Origin: Oscillospiraceae bacterium
GTDB taxonomy: Bacteria > Bacillota > Clostridia > Saccharofermentanales > Saccharofermentanaceae
Assembly: GCA_015069205.1 (NCBI GenBank)
Contig: SVIZ01000003.1
Location: 186,001-250,000, forward strand
Reading direction: 5' to 3'
Length of the DNA: 64,000 bases
The translations under genes and the position numbers were made by a program. This document shows, piece by piece, positions 19,822 through 28,656 of the stretch. Below the pieces are notes generated by a model. It worked only from the letters and a program-made list of their open reading frames with translations, ran no database searches and was not told where the DNA came from. The first letter of the stretch is position 1. Each line of letters opens with the position of its first letter.

Positions 19822-21636
19822 TTAGCTCCTAGATTTAAGTTCCTTAGAGATCTCCTCAAGCTTCTTATCTGTCAGGATATACTTTGCCTTGAATATAAGC
19901 AATGCAATTACGAGAACAAATATGGGTGCAAGTGTCATTACCATTCTAAGGCCGAATACTGCGCTTGTGTCGATCGTCTCTACGACATTGTTCCTGATCG
20001 ATGTTACTTTCGAGAGGAGAACGCTGAGATTCATCTCAACATCGCTGTTCTGCTGGATGTTGAAGATCGTGAGGCAGACAGATGCAACCAGTGCTGCAAT
20101 ACCGGAAGCGAGCTTAACGACGAATGTCTGCATGGAGAAGATTACCGATTCGTCCCTTCTGCCGTTTTTAAGTTCGCCGTAATCGCATGTGTTTGCGAGA
20201 AATACCGTGCAGATAACATTAAGGATTCCGACAGCGCCCATGATGAAGAATCCGGGTACGAAGAAGACATAAACATTCTTTGTTCCTGCAATAGACAATC
20301 CGAGCAGAATGAGATATCCGGCAATAGCTGCGATCACACCGATGTAGAATATCTTCAGTGTGGAGAAAGCTTTTCTCAAAAGCGGGAAGAACAGCATCAT
20401 TGCCAGGATCTGCATCGCGCCTGCGAACATGTTGAACAATGTGTAATTACCCTGCCAGTTAGAACCTGCAATATCGTATTTAAAGAAGTAGATCAAAAGA
20501 TTCGAAGTGATATATGTAGCCGTATTGAACAATACGATAGTAATTACGACCGTCATCGCCTGATCGTTACTCAGGAGCGCCTTGAACATCTGCTTTACGG
20601 ACGGAGTCTTCATGTCAACGGATGACTTCTCCTTGATGCAAAGGCAAGTTATAGCAATAAAGACAATGAACAGGATTCCGATGATGAGCGAGAAGTATTT
20701 GAAACCGACTCTCTCAACTTCCAATGTCGAATTCATCGTAAGATCTGCATCGATCGAATCATTGTTCTTAATCGCGTCATAACATTTAGAATCGACATAG
20801 AATACAAGTCCTGCTTCGGCTGCAGCTTCCGAATCCATAACGAATTCCACTTTAGAAGTATCCGCAGTTACACCGTTGATCGTAAACTCATACTTCGTGT
20901 TATCAGTATTGAAAGAATAAACGCCTTCGAATGCTCTCTCTGAGCCTACGAGCGTAACTGATACGTTTGTCTTGTCAGATGCATATTCGATAACATTGTC
21001 AGTCGGGTTTCCGTCACTGTCGAGTTCAATAACATAAGTGTGGATGTTTGTATCAGCAGTTGTAAACTGCTTTGTAATATTGTCAGCACTCTTAGCCGTG
21101 AGCGATGTTCCGATAGCAGTTACAGCCATTACCGTAAAGATCGTAACGAGAGCTGAACCAACACCTGCGCATGAACGTGCAAGAGCCGAGAGACCTTCTC
21201 TCTCCTTGCCGCCCTCTGTAAATGCAGGGATCATTGACCAGTAAGGAATATCCATCATGGTATATGTAATGCCCCAGAGGATATAGAACACTGCCGCATA
21301 AGCAACCAGACCTTTGCCGTCCAATGTCGGCGGAGCAGCAAACATGAGGAACAGGATCACGGCATTGGTAACAGTACCAATAAGAAGCCAGGGGCGGAAT
21401 TTGCCCCACTTGGTCTTTGTTTTCGCGACAATCACACCCATTATCGGATCGTTGAACGCATCGAAAACTCTTGCGACAAGAAGAATGACACCCATTGCGA
21501 TCGCGCTCGTCTTCATGATGTCCTGAAAATAATACAGGATATATGAAGCTGAGAGCATATAGACCATGTCTTTACCTACGGCACCTATTCCGTAAGCAAA
21601 TTTCTCTTTTCCGGTTAAACCTTTTTTAGTCTCCAT
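19822..21636 (-). CDS. GPH-family sugar:cation symporter with a large extracellular insertion
   Basis: MelB-like transporter of the glycoside-pentoside-hexuronide family, probably importing galactosides with Na+ or H+. The N-terminal signature EKFAYGIGAVGKDMVYMLSASYILYYF and the cation-site helix VARVFDAFNDPIMG (54-67) are clear. At 604 residues it is about 150 longer than usual. The excess is a soluble, Asp/Thr/Ser-rich stretch at about 178-310 between helices 5 and 6, which by MelB topology faces outward. AGGAG lies six bases before the ATG at 21636. It sits between the GT-B-like gene and the alpha-galactosidase gene. Insertion function is unknown; see findings. Confidence 0.9.
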   Translation of the reverse strand: METKKGLTGKEKFAYGIGAVGKDMVYMLSASYILYYFQDIMKTSAIAMGVILLVARVFDAFNDPIMGVIVAKTKTKWGKFRPWLLIGTVTNAVILFLMFAAPPTLDGKGLVAYAAVFYILWGITYTMMDIPYWSMIPAFTEGGKEREGLSALARSCAGVGSALVTIFTVMAVTAIGTSLTAKSADNITKQFTTADTNIHTYVIELDSDGNPTDNVIEYASDKTNVSVTLVGSERAFEGVYSFNTDNTKYEFTINGVTADTSKVEFVMDSEAAAEAGLVFYVDSKCYDAIKNNDSIDADLTMNSTLEVERVGFKYFSLIIGILFIVFIAITCLCIKEKSSVDMKTPSVKQMFKALLSNDQAMTVVITIVLFNTATYITSNLLIYFFKYDIAGSNWQGNYTLFNMFAGAMQILAMMLFFPLLRKAFSTLKIFYIGVIAAIAGYLILLGLSIAGTKNVYVFFVPGFFIMGAVGILNVICTVFLANTCDYGELKNGRRDESVIFSMQTFVVKLASGIAALVASVCLTIFNIQQNSDVEMNLSVLLSKVTSIRNNVVETIDTSAVFGLRMVMTLAPIFVLVIALLIFKAKYILTDKKLEEISKELKSRS

Positions 21637-21650
21637 ATCATTCTCCTTTC

Positions 21651-23117
21651 TTATCTCTTCATTCCCATTGCGATCTTTACAACCCGGTATGCACCGTCGT
21701 AGATCCCTAAGGATTTGTTTCTTATGATGTTTCCGCACATATCCGCAAGCGTCGTGTCGTCATCTTTGAAAAGCTTTATCATCTGTAAAGTATGGGGAAT
21801 GTCCCTGCACTCCAGCGTTCCGTCACCGATCTCTGCGGAATGGATAGCGCCCCACTGTTCGTGTCCGCCGATCCTCCTGATGAAAAGCTTCGGTACGGGG
21901 TAGAATGCAAGTTCTGAAGGTTTGGTAACGAGAACATCGCATGACCTCATGAGAAGGTTTGTCGCATATACTGCTTCAAATATATTTTCATGGCAGAAAA
22001 GATGTATTCCTTCAACGTCTCCTTCCAAAGCATCACTGCAGAACTTCATCGTTTCTTCCCAATTATTAAAATGTGTTTTTGCTGTATCGCTTATTCCGGG
22101 AACCATTTTCTTAAGATCTTCCCAGACATTCTGATAGTCACCGATATTCACATAGAGCGCTGCCTTGTTTCTCTTGATGTCAGGCATAAGCTCATTGATT
22201 ATCGCTGCGAAGATCTCTTTCTGTGCACCTGCACCGCCGATGGTAAGAAGGAATCTTATGGGCTTTCCTTCCGCCTTGCGTGCCAGACGGCGTGCGCAGT
22301 CATCTTCGATATTTGCAACGAGTTCATGGTCAATGTAATGACCGACATACTTAAGGCTTTCTTCAGGCATCGGATTTAAAACCTTTTTACCGTCCATTCC
22401 ATTGCAGATACGGTATCCCTGATATGCATAATGGGTCTGGACCGTATGAATGCTTCCTTCAGCAAAATGAAGAGCCATGGGCCAGTTATCCGGAATTGCA
22501 TTTACCACATTTTCCATGCCGGCATGGATCGCTGCCTGGGCAGGCCATACGTGTGTAGCAACAACAGGAATGTCCTTGGGCACATTTGCAAATACCGGAG
22601 CCATGAGCTCAGCATTTTTCTGGTCTGCCGCATTATATGAAAGCTTTCTGAATCCTTCGTAGTTTAACGGCTCCCAGACGATCTTATTGAACAGTTTGGA
22701 CTTCTGTGACAGTCTTGAACCTGTCGAATACAGATCGTTCTGCGCAGAGATGACCTTCGTGCATGTCGTCTGCTTATATGAATTGAGATCCATCCAGTAA
22801 GGAACATAACCCATGGAATTTGCAGCAGATGCAATGGCCATGGAGATGCGGTAGTGACCGAAGCCCATCCTGATGTTACCTACGATGATTCCCTTGTCGT
22901 TATCAAAACCTTCAGATACACCGGCATCGCTGTCTCCGACCGCAATGTTCCTGACGCCCAGGATATCTCCGATGTATTCATTACCGACCACCCTTGCCGA
23001 ATAATTCTTATCTGAATCGTCGCCGAACTTCCTGGCATATTTAGCCTTGGACTTTACGGCCTTCTTATATACCGAATCAGACTGAACGTTATTAAAGATA
23101 ACTTTTGACTTTTCCAT
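21651..23117 (-). CDS. GT-B-fold glycosyltransferase-like protein
   Basis: A 488-residue protein I place in the GT-B glycosyltransferase fold with moderate confidence. Evidence: an N-terminal glycine-rich loop GNIRMGFGHYRISMAIASAA (about 95-114) like the N-domain of MurG and MGDG-synthase-type enzymes, LLTIGGAGAQKEIF (about 305-318) like the MurG GGSxGA motif, and LVTKPSELAFYPVPKLFI (about 405-422) like the acceptor-end TKPG/S motif. No membrane span or signal peptide. The start MEKSKVIF lies 8 bases after the TetR stop; its ribosome-binding site is weak (GTTGAGAA), suggesting coupling to TetR translation. Its presence in a galactoside operon suggests a galactosyl donor or acceptor, but no reaction can be assigned. 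Confidence 0.6.
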   Translation of the reverse strand: MEKSKVIFNNVQSDSVYKKAVKSKAKYARKFGDDSDKNYSARVVGNEYIGDILGVRNIAVGDSDAGVSEGFDNDKGIIVGNIRMGFGHYRISMAIASAANSMGYVPYWMDLNSYKQTTCTKVISAQNDLYSTGSRLSQKSKLFNKIVWEPLNYEGFRKLSYNAADQKNAELMAPVFANVPKDIPVVATHVWPAQAAIHAGMENVVNAIPDNWPMALHFAEGSIHTVQTHYAYQGYRICNGMDGKKVLNPMPEESLKYVGHYIDHELVANIEDDCARRLARKAEGKPIRFLLTIGGAGAQKEIFAAIINELMPDIKRNKAALYVNIGDYQNVWEDLKKMVPGISDTAKTHFNNWEETMKFCSDALEGDVEGIHLFCHENIFEAVYATNLLMRSCDVLVTKPSELAFYPVPKLFIRRIGGHEQWGAIHSAEIGDGTLECRDIPHTLQMIKLFKDDDTTLADMCGNIIRNKSLGIYDGAYRVVKIAMGMKR

Positions 23118-23125
23118 TTTTATTC

Positions 23126-23698
23126 TCAACTTTCTGTAATACCCGTTAAGAGTATGTCTACCACTTCGTTCAGATAATCGTTGTACTTCTTGTGTCCGCC
23201 CTTCATGACGTCCTTCTCGAAAAATCTCTCGAGCGATGCTTCCATCATCATCTTGAATATCTTGAGGTCCGCATCCTTTCTTATGATGCCTTCTTCCTTG
23301 CCCTGCTCCATGAGTTTCAATGTCGGCTCCCATCCTGTCTCAAGTCTCTTCTGAACTTTCTTATATACCTTGGGGTATTTCTCCTTTAACGGATGGAGTT
23401 CCTGGAAGTTGATGTTCCTGTATCCTTCAGGCATCGCCGACAAAAGCATTCTGATCTTTTCCGCTGTCGTATATCCCTGTGAACCGAGGATCTCCTCTTC
23501 TCTTACCTTTATGTTGTCGAAAACATAATCTGCCATCGTCTCGAACATTTCTTCCTTGCTCGTAAACTCTTTATAGATAGTTTTCTTTGAGATCTTAAGC
23601 TCATCAGCTACGTCATCCATCGTGAGCTTTAGTCCCTTTTTATTAAAGACCTGTATAGTTCCTATAAGGATCTTCTCGCGGATCCCGGTCAACTTCAT
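23126..23698 (-). CDS. TetR/AcrR-family transcriptional regulator
   Basis: The 190-residue protein has a TetR helix-turn-helix at about 8-55 (ILIGTIQVFNKKGLKLTMDD, then ELKISKKTIYKEFTSKEEMF) and a helical ligand-binding C-terminal part with no recognisable family. The start at 23698 has AGGAG eight bases before it; an upstream in-frame ATG lacks one and lies within the operator. It is the first gene of the galactoside operon and faces galK. Two CGGAAACT palindromes lie between the divergent starts, one touching its own ribosome-binding site, so it probably represses itself and galKT. The inducer would be a galactoside or a cell-envelope glycolipid; unknown. Confidence 0.92.
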   Translation of the reverse strand: MKLTGIREKILIGTIQVFNKKGLKLTMDDVADELKISKKTIYKEFTSKEEMFETMADYVFDNIKVREEEILGSQGYTTAEKIRMLLSAMPEGYRNINFQELHPLKEKYPKVYKKVQKRLETGWEPTLKLMEQGKEEGIIRKDADLKIFKMMMEASLERFFEKDVMKGGHKKYNDYLNEVVDILLTGITES

Positions 23699-23712
23699 AT
23701 AGAAATCTCCTT

Positions 23713-23742
23713 CGGAAACTTGTTGTAGTCTTATCAGTTTCC
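23713..23742. promoter_or_regulatory. Palindromic operator candidate 1 (TetR leader)
   Basis: CGGAAACT (23713-23720) and AGTTTCC (23736-23742) form an inverted repeat with a 15-base spacer. The left half ends against the TetR ribosome-binding site. Very similar to site 2, and most likely bound by the neighbouring TetR protein. Confidence 0.65.
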
Positions 23743-23785
23743 ACCTAAATAATACCAAGATGCCCGAGAAATAGGGGGATTTCTT

Positions 23786-23815
23786 CGGAAACTGATTTTA
23801 CAAAAATAGTTTCCG
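23786..23815. promoter_or_regulatory. Palindromic operator candidate 2 (between tetR and galK)
   Basis: CGGAAACT (23786-23793) and AGTTTCCG (23808-23815) form a perfect 8-bp inverted repeat with a 14-base spacer, just upstream of the galK promoter. Confidence 0.7.
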
Positions 23816-23836
23816 AGTATTGTGTAAAATGTGCAT

Positions 23837-23864
23837 ATGACTGTTAAAGATAACAATCTATAAT
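23837..23864 (+). promoter_or_regulatory. Promoter for galK-galT
   Basis: A perfect -10 TATAAT at 23859-23864 with a partial -35 ATGACT at 23837-23842 (16-base spacer), 32 bases before the start codon and 22 bases after operator candidate 2. Confidence 0.55.
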
Positions 23865-23895
23865 CATGCTATAAACTCCCCCAAGGAGGCTTACT

Positions 23896-25146
23896 ATGCT
23901 TGATCTATCAGTAATTGATTATAAAGACATATACTGTACGGACGAATCTGCCGCTGTCCAGAAGGACCGTTACAAAAGCGCCATATCAGAATTCACAAAA
24001 GCATTTGAAGGCACGGAACCTGAAGCAATATTCTCTGCTCCGGGCAGAACAGAAGTCGGCGGCAACCACACCGACCACCAGCACGGAGAAGTCCTCGCCG
24101 CATCGATCAACAAGGATGCCATCGCAATAGTTTCCAAAAGATCTGATGATAAGGTCAATGTACTTGCAGAAGGCTTCGGCATGACAAACATGGAATTGGC
24201 AGATCTCGAACTACGCGAAGAAGAAAAAGGCTCTACCGCTTCCCTAATTCGCGGTGTCCTTGCAGGACTTAAAGACGGTGGCTACACACTTGGAGGATTT
24301 GATGCTTACATAACAAGTGACGTTCTGATTGGTGCAGGTCTTTCTTCTTCTGCAGCTTTTGAGACACTTATCGGAACTGTAGTATCAGGTCTGTATAATG
24401 ACATGAACATAGATCCTGTTGAGATCGCTAAGACCGGACAATTCGCTGAAAACATATACTTCGGAAAGCCCTGCGGACTTATGGACCAGATGGCATGCTC
24501 GGTCGGAAATCTCGTTCATATCGATTTTGAAGATCCTGCTAATCCTGTTGTCGACAAAGTAGATTTTGATTTTTCCAAGACCGGTTATGTTCTTGCAATC
24601 ACCGACACCAAAGGTTCACACGCAGACTTAACAGATGAGTATGCGGCTGTTCCTTCCGAGATGAAGAAGATAGCATCTCTTTTAGGTCACGATGTCCTCC
24701 GCCCCATAGATTTCGAAGACATATTAGATAACATCGATATGCTCAGAAAAGAAGCCGGTGACCGTGCCGTTTTAAGGGCTATCCACTTCATCAATGAGAC
24801 TGACCGTGCCGGCATGGAAGCTGATGCACTTAAGAACAATGACATAAACAGTTTCATCGATCTCGTAAAACGTTCCGGTGATTCTTCTTTTAAGTATCTG
24901 CAGAATGTTTATTCAAATAAGGATATATCCGTCCAGAATGTATCTCTCGCGCTCTCTATCAGCGATACGATACTTGGGGCCGATGAAGCATCACGTGTAC
25001 ACGGCGGCGGCTTTGCAGGCACCATACAGGCCTTTGTAAAAAAGCAGAACGCTTCAAGATATCAAAAGTACATGGATAAGGTTTTCGGCGATGGCGCATG
25101 CGAGATACTGGCCATCAGAAAATACGGCGGAATAAGAGTTATCTGA
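23896..25146 (+). CDS. galK: Galactokinase
   Basis: Phosphorylates galactose to galactose-1-phosphate, the entry step of the Leloir pathway. The 416 residues carry the galactokinase signature in a variant form, PGRTEVGGNHTDHQHG (49-64; the usual form is GRVNLIGEHTDYN), the GHMP ATP-binding motif GAGLSSSAAFE (146-156), and the C-terminal motif RVHGGGFAGT. The ATG is preceded by AAGGAGG. galT follows 14 bases downstream. The variant signature is shared by a clade of Clostridia enzymes in my recollection, so it does not argue against activity. Confidence 0.95.
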   Translation: MLDLSVIDYKDIYCTDESAAVQKDRYKSAISEFTKAFEGTEPEAIFSAPGRTEVGGNHTDHQHGEVLAASINKDAIAIVSKRSDDKVNVLAEGFGMTNMELADLELREEEKGSTASLIRGVLAGLKDGGYTLGGFDAYITSDVLIGAGLSSSAAFETLIGTVVSGLYNDMNIDPVEIAKTGQFAENIYFGKPCGLMDQMACSVGNLVHIDFEDPANPVVDKVDFDFSKTGYVLAITDTKGSHADLTDEYAAVPSEMKKIASLLGHDVLRPIDFEDILDNIDMLRKEAGDRAVLRAIHFINETDRAGMEADALKNNDINSFIDLVKRSGDSSFKYLQNVYSNKDISVQNVSLALSISDTILGADEASRVHGGGFAGTIQAFVKKQNASRYQKYMDKVFGDGACEILAIRKYGGIRVI

Positions 25147-25160
25147 CGGAGGATATGGTC

Positions 25161-26645
25161 ATGATAAACACATATATTACTGAACTTGTAAATTACGGAA
25201 TTAAAAATGGTCTTATCGACGAGCTCGACAGGGTATATTCCGTTAACAAACTCATCGAACTGATGGGGCTGGATGAATATGCAGAACCTGAATCCGTGCC
25301 GGAAGAAAGAAATCTTCACCTTATCCTGGAAGATATGCTGAACTGGGCCTTTGAGCACGGAGTAATGGAAAGCGACACCATTGCACAAAAGGATCTATTT
25401 GATACAAAAATAATGGGTGCGGTCACTCCTCCCCCGTCTGTCATAATAAGCAAGTTTAACGCGCTTTTATCGGAGTCTTCAAAGGATGCGACAGACTGGT
25501 ACTATGAGTTCTCCAAAACAACGAACTACATCCGCACTGACCGCATCGCCAAAGACGTAAAATGGGTTGCTCCGACTGAGTTCGGAGACATCGACATCAC
25601 GATAAACTTAAGCAAACCGGAAAAGGATCCGAGGGACATCGCTGCAGCAGGAAAAGCAAAGAGCACATCTTATCCGAAGTGCCTGCTCTGCCCTGAGAAC
25701 GAAGGCTACGCAGGAACGCTTACCCACCCTGCAAGACAAAATCACAGGATCATCCCGATCACCTTGGACGGCGACGAATATTTCCTCCAGTACTCGCCTT
25801 ATGTTTACTACAACGAGCACTGCATAATCCTTAATAAAAAACACATCCCGATGGTGATCAACCGATCCACATTCAAAAAGCTCTTAAGCTTTGTTGAGCA
25901 GTTCCCACACTACACTGCAGGCTCTAATGCAGATATCCCGATCGTCGGCGGCTCCATTTTAAGCCACGATCATTTCCAGGGAGGTTGCTATACCTTCCCT
26001 ATGGCACGTGCCGTCTACAAGAAAACATTTACCATCCCCGGATTTGAAGATCTTAACGCCGGCATCGTCAATTGGCCTATGTCGGTTATAAGACTTCAGG
26101 GCAATGACATTGAGCGTCTTGCTGACTGCGCCGGCATGATCCTTAACAAGTGGAAAACTTACACTGACGAAGAAGCATTCATCTTCTCTGAAACTGACGG
26201 TATTCCCCACAATGCGATTACACCGATCGCAAGAAAAAACAAAGACGGTCTTTTCGAGCTGGATCTCGTTCTCAGAAACAATATCACGACAGACGAGCAT
26301 CCGATGGGCGTCTACCATCCGCACGCAGAATATCATCACATCAAGAAGGAAAACATCGGTCTCATCGAAGTAATGGGACTCGCTGTTCTTCCCGCAAGAC
26401 TTAAGAAAGAAATGTCACTGATCGAAGATGCCGTTTTGAGCGGCAAAGATATTCGTTCCATTGAAGAGATATCCAAGCATGCAGACTGGATCGATGAATG
26501 GAAAGACAACTACGATCTTTCTTCAGCAGAAAAGATCAATGAAGCATTAAAGATCGAGATTGGTAAGACATTCGCGAAGGTCTTGGAATGTGCGGGCGTT
26601 TATAAGAACGAAGAAGACTTCATGAGGTTTATCGCCGTTCTCTGA
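25161..26645 (+). CDS. galT: UDP-glucose--hexose-1-phosphate uridylyltransferase, class II
   Basis: Exchanges UMP between UDP-glucose and galactose-1-phosphate. The 494-residue length and the sequences CLLCPENEGYAGT, GGSILSHDHFQGG and the N-terminal helical extension mark the Firmicute class II GalT, unlike the shorter class I enzyme with its HPH motif. Two ATGs follow the GGAGG site: one only two bases after it, and that at 25161 with eight bases of spacing, which I choose. Co-transcribed with galK. The convergent response-regulator gene ends 20 bases beyond its stop, with no clear terminator between. Confidence 0.95.
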   Translation: MINTYITELVNYGIKNGLIDELDRVYSVNKLIELMGLDEYAEPESVPEERNLHLILEDMLNWAFEHGVMESDTIAQKDLFDTKIMGAVTPPPSVIISKFNALLSESSKDATDWYYEFSKTTNYIRTDRIAKDVKWVAPTEFGDIDITINLSKPEKDPRDIAAAGKAKSTSYPKCLLCPENEGYAGTLTHPARQNHRIIPITLDGDEYFLQYSPYVYYNEHCIILNKKHIPMVINRSTFKKLLSFVEQFPHYTAGSNADIPIVGGSILSHDHFQGGCYTFPMARAVYKKTFTIPGFEDLNAGIVNWPMSVIRLQGNDIERLADCAGMILNKWKTYTDEEAFIFSETDGIPHNAITPIARKNKDGLFELDLVLRNNITTDEHPMGVYHPHAEYHHIKKENIGLIEVMGLAVLPARLKKEMSLIEDAVLSGKDIRSIEEISKHADWIDEWKDNYDLSSAEKINEALKIEIGKTFAKVLECAGVYKNEEDFMRFIAVL

Positions 26646-26665
26646 TTTGCGCTGAAGAAATTACC

Positions 26666-27343
26666 TTACTTAGTTCCGCTCTTCCAGACGTATCCCGTCT
26701 TGATCACGGTCTCTAAATGATAGCCGGCTTTTCCAAGGGCTTTTCTGAGCTTCTTTATATGCGTGTCCACAGTCCTGTCATAGCCTTCAAAATCAGAGCC
26801 CCAGGCAATATCAAGGATCTGGTCACGCGTGAGCACAATGTCTTTGTGATCGATAAACATAAGCAGCAGATCGTATTCTTTAGGCGCCAGATTAATGGCT
26901 TTTCCGTTTACGCTTACAAGATGCCTTGCCGGGTCTATTGAGATCTCATCTATGACAAGACAGCCGTTCTTGACGAGAAGCCCGTGATATCTGCTTATCA
27001 GGGCATTAACCTTCATGAGCAGCACCTTTGTGGAAAAAGGCTTGGTAACATACTCATCCGCACCTATCTCATAGCCGGAAATTATATCGCATTCATCACC
27101 CAATGCCGTAAGGAAGATGATCGGCACATCGTACCCGGATCTGATGTGACGGCACACTTCCTTTCCATCCATGCCGGGCATCATGATGTCGAGTATGACA
27201 ACGTCATACTTCTGCTTATCCGCCAAAGAACACGCATCAATTCCGTTATCTACGGCATCGATCTCAAACCCGTTTTTACGGAAGAAGACTTCAACGACTT
27301 CTCTTAATGTCACCTCATCTTCTGCAAGCAAAATCCGATACAT
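26666..27343 (-). CDS. OmpR/PhoB-family response regulator
   Basis: The 225-residue protein has a receiver domain (about 1-118) with acidic residues E8, D9 and D52 as phospho-acceptor (ILDIMMPGMDG), the LTA switch motif and K in TKPF, followed by a winged-helix DNA-binding domain (about 125-222, RTVDTHIKKLRKALG). It is the last gene of a three-gene unit with two histidine-kinase genes upstream, 23 bases after the second. Targets cannot be inferred. Confidence 0.95.
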   Translation of the reverse strand: MYRILLAEDEVTLREVVEVFFRKNGFEIDAVDNGIDACSLADKQKYDVVILDIMMPGMDGKEVCRHIRSGYDVPIIFLTALGDECDIISGYEIGADEYVTKPFSTKVLLMKVNALISRYHGLLVKNGCLVIDEISIDPARHLVSVNGKAINLAPKEYDLLLMFIDHKDIVLTRDQILDIAWGSDFEGYDRTVDTHIKKLRKALGKAGYHLETVIKTGYVWKSGTK

Positions 27344-27366
27344 TCTTTACATCCTTATACGTTCTG

Positions 27367-28656
27367 TCAGGCCGTCTCATGAGCCGGCATCGAAAACTTG
27401 AATTCCGTTCCGTTATCGCCGCTCGTACAGCTGTAATCGGCCTTGTGGGCATCAAGGATACTCTTTACGACTGAGAGTCCGACTCCGCTGCTGCTCATTC
27501 TGTCAGTCCTTGCCTTATCCGTCGTATAGAAGATATCCCAGATCTTGTCCAGATCCTTTTTATCTATCTTAGCACCATCATTGGTGATGCTGAACTCTAT
27601 TTTCCGGCCGTTCCTTATGAGTTGTATCATGATGACATGATCGCAGTATTTGACCGCATTCGACATAAAGTTGCTTAATACCATCTTCATCATCTCAGGA
27701 TCCGCAAACACATTATACGGCATTTCATCGCGGTTAAAAGTGATCGTGATATTCCTCTCACGTATCAGTTCACCGTTTTCTGCAATAATCTCATCTGTCA
27801 TTTTCTTCAGGTCAATTGCTTCACGATTGAGCTTATTGCTGCCTTCTTTTATTTTCGAGACATCGAGGAGTTTATCCACCATGTCCGACATGTGATCAAC
27901 TTCGTTAACGATCCTTTTCGAATAATCCTTACGGCGGTCGTCATCAAGATAATCCCAGTTCTCAACAGTCGCTTTTGTAACCGCAAGAGGGGTCTTCAAT
28001 TCGTGCGCTATGCCTCTTGTAAGTTTCTGGTTCCTGATCTCATAGTTCATCTGGTTACGGTAAAGAACAACAAACGAGATAATGATCGCAATCTCAATGA
28101 CAATAAATGCCAAAAGCATAAATATATAAGTCAAGACATTATCCTCAAGCACGCTCTTAAGCGGCTTGCCAGCTATGCTGTAGGATACGTGGAGATTACC
28201 TTCTCCTGCCTGGCAGATCAGCACTGAGGTTGAAGTAAATATTCCTTTTTCAGTCATAACACCGGAATTTTTTACATATGACTTTTCTCCTTCGACCGCT
28301 GCCCCGTATGCCATATCATTAAGCTTTTCGATACCGGCATCACCACGGTGGATTCCTTGTTCAAAAGAATCAAGGATAACCTCACCGCTATTTATATCTG
28401 TTATCGAAGAATAGAATCCTGTGCAATCCGCGTATTCATCTTCCAGATACCGGTTCCATGATCTGACTACCGTCTGTTCAAGCTGACCATCAATGTTATT
28501 ATCGTGATAGTCTATGTTGGCTGATATAAATGACAGGTTAAAGTTGCTGTTAAATTCATTTATCTTAATTCTTGTATAAATAACAAATGCAGCCATGAAC
28601 GCCAGCAAAACCAAACCGCAGAATATCGATCCGTATCTTATATATTGCTTCTTCAT
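27367..28656 (-). CDS. Sensor histidine kinase
   Basis: The 429-residue kinase has two membrane spans (about 10-29 and 174-199) bracketing an external sensor region of about 145 residues, then a HisKA domain with H-box GIAHELKTPLA (His218), and the ATPase domain with N-box SNFMSNAVKYC, G1 NDGAKI and G2 SSGVGLSVVKSIL. All catalytic motifs are present. Its ATG overlaps the stop of the upstream kinase-like gene by four bases (ATGA), and the response regulator follows, so the three are translated together. The sensor region resembles that of the upstream paralogue (FYSSITDINSGEVIL versus FYSSVVDTDNNGRVL). Confidence 0.95.
   Translation of the reverse strand: MKKQYIRYGSIFCGLVLLAFMAAFVIYTRIKINEFNSNFNLSFISANIDYHDNNIDGQLEQTVVRSWNRYLEDEYADCTGFYSSITDINSGEVILDSFEQGIHRGDAGIEKLNDMAYGAAVEGEKSYVKNSGVMTEKGIFTSTSVLICQAGEGNLHVSYSIAGKPLKSVLEDNVLTYIFMLLAFIVIEIAIIISFVVLYRNQMNYEIRNQKLTRGIAHELKTPLAVTKATVENWDYLDDDRRKDYSKRIVNEVDHMSDMVDKLLDVSKIKEGSNKLNREAIDLKKMTDEIIAENGELIRERNITITFNRDEMPYNVFADPEMMKMVLSNFMSNAVKYCDHVIMIQLIRNGRKIEFSITNDGAKIDKKDLDKIWDIFYTTDKARTDRMSSSGVGLSVVKSILDAHKADYSCTSGDNGTEFKFSMPAHETA

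Noticed and set aside
19750..20625. Plus-strand open frame of 291 codons across the transporter gene
   Set aside because: Antisense to a clear GPH transporter, Cys/Glu-rich unnatural composition, no ribosome-binding site or family.
23118..23333. N-terminal extension of the GT-B-like protein into the TetR gene
   Set aside because: The extension overlaps TetR in another frame and has biased, unstructured sequence; the start at 23117 fits gene spacing.
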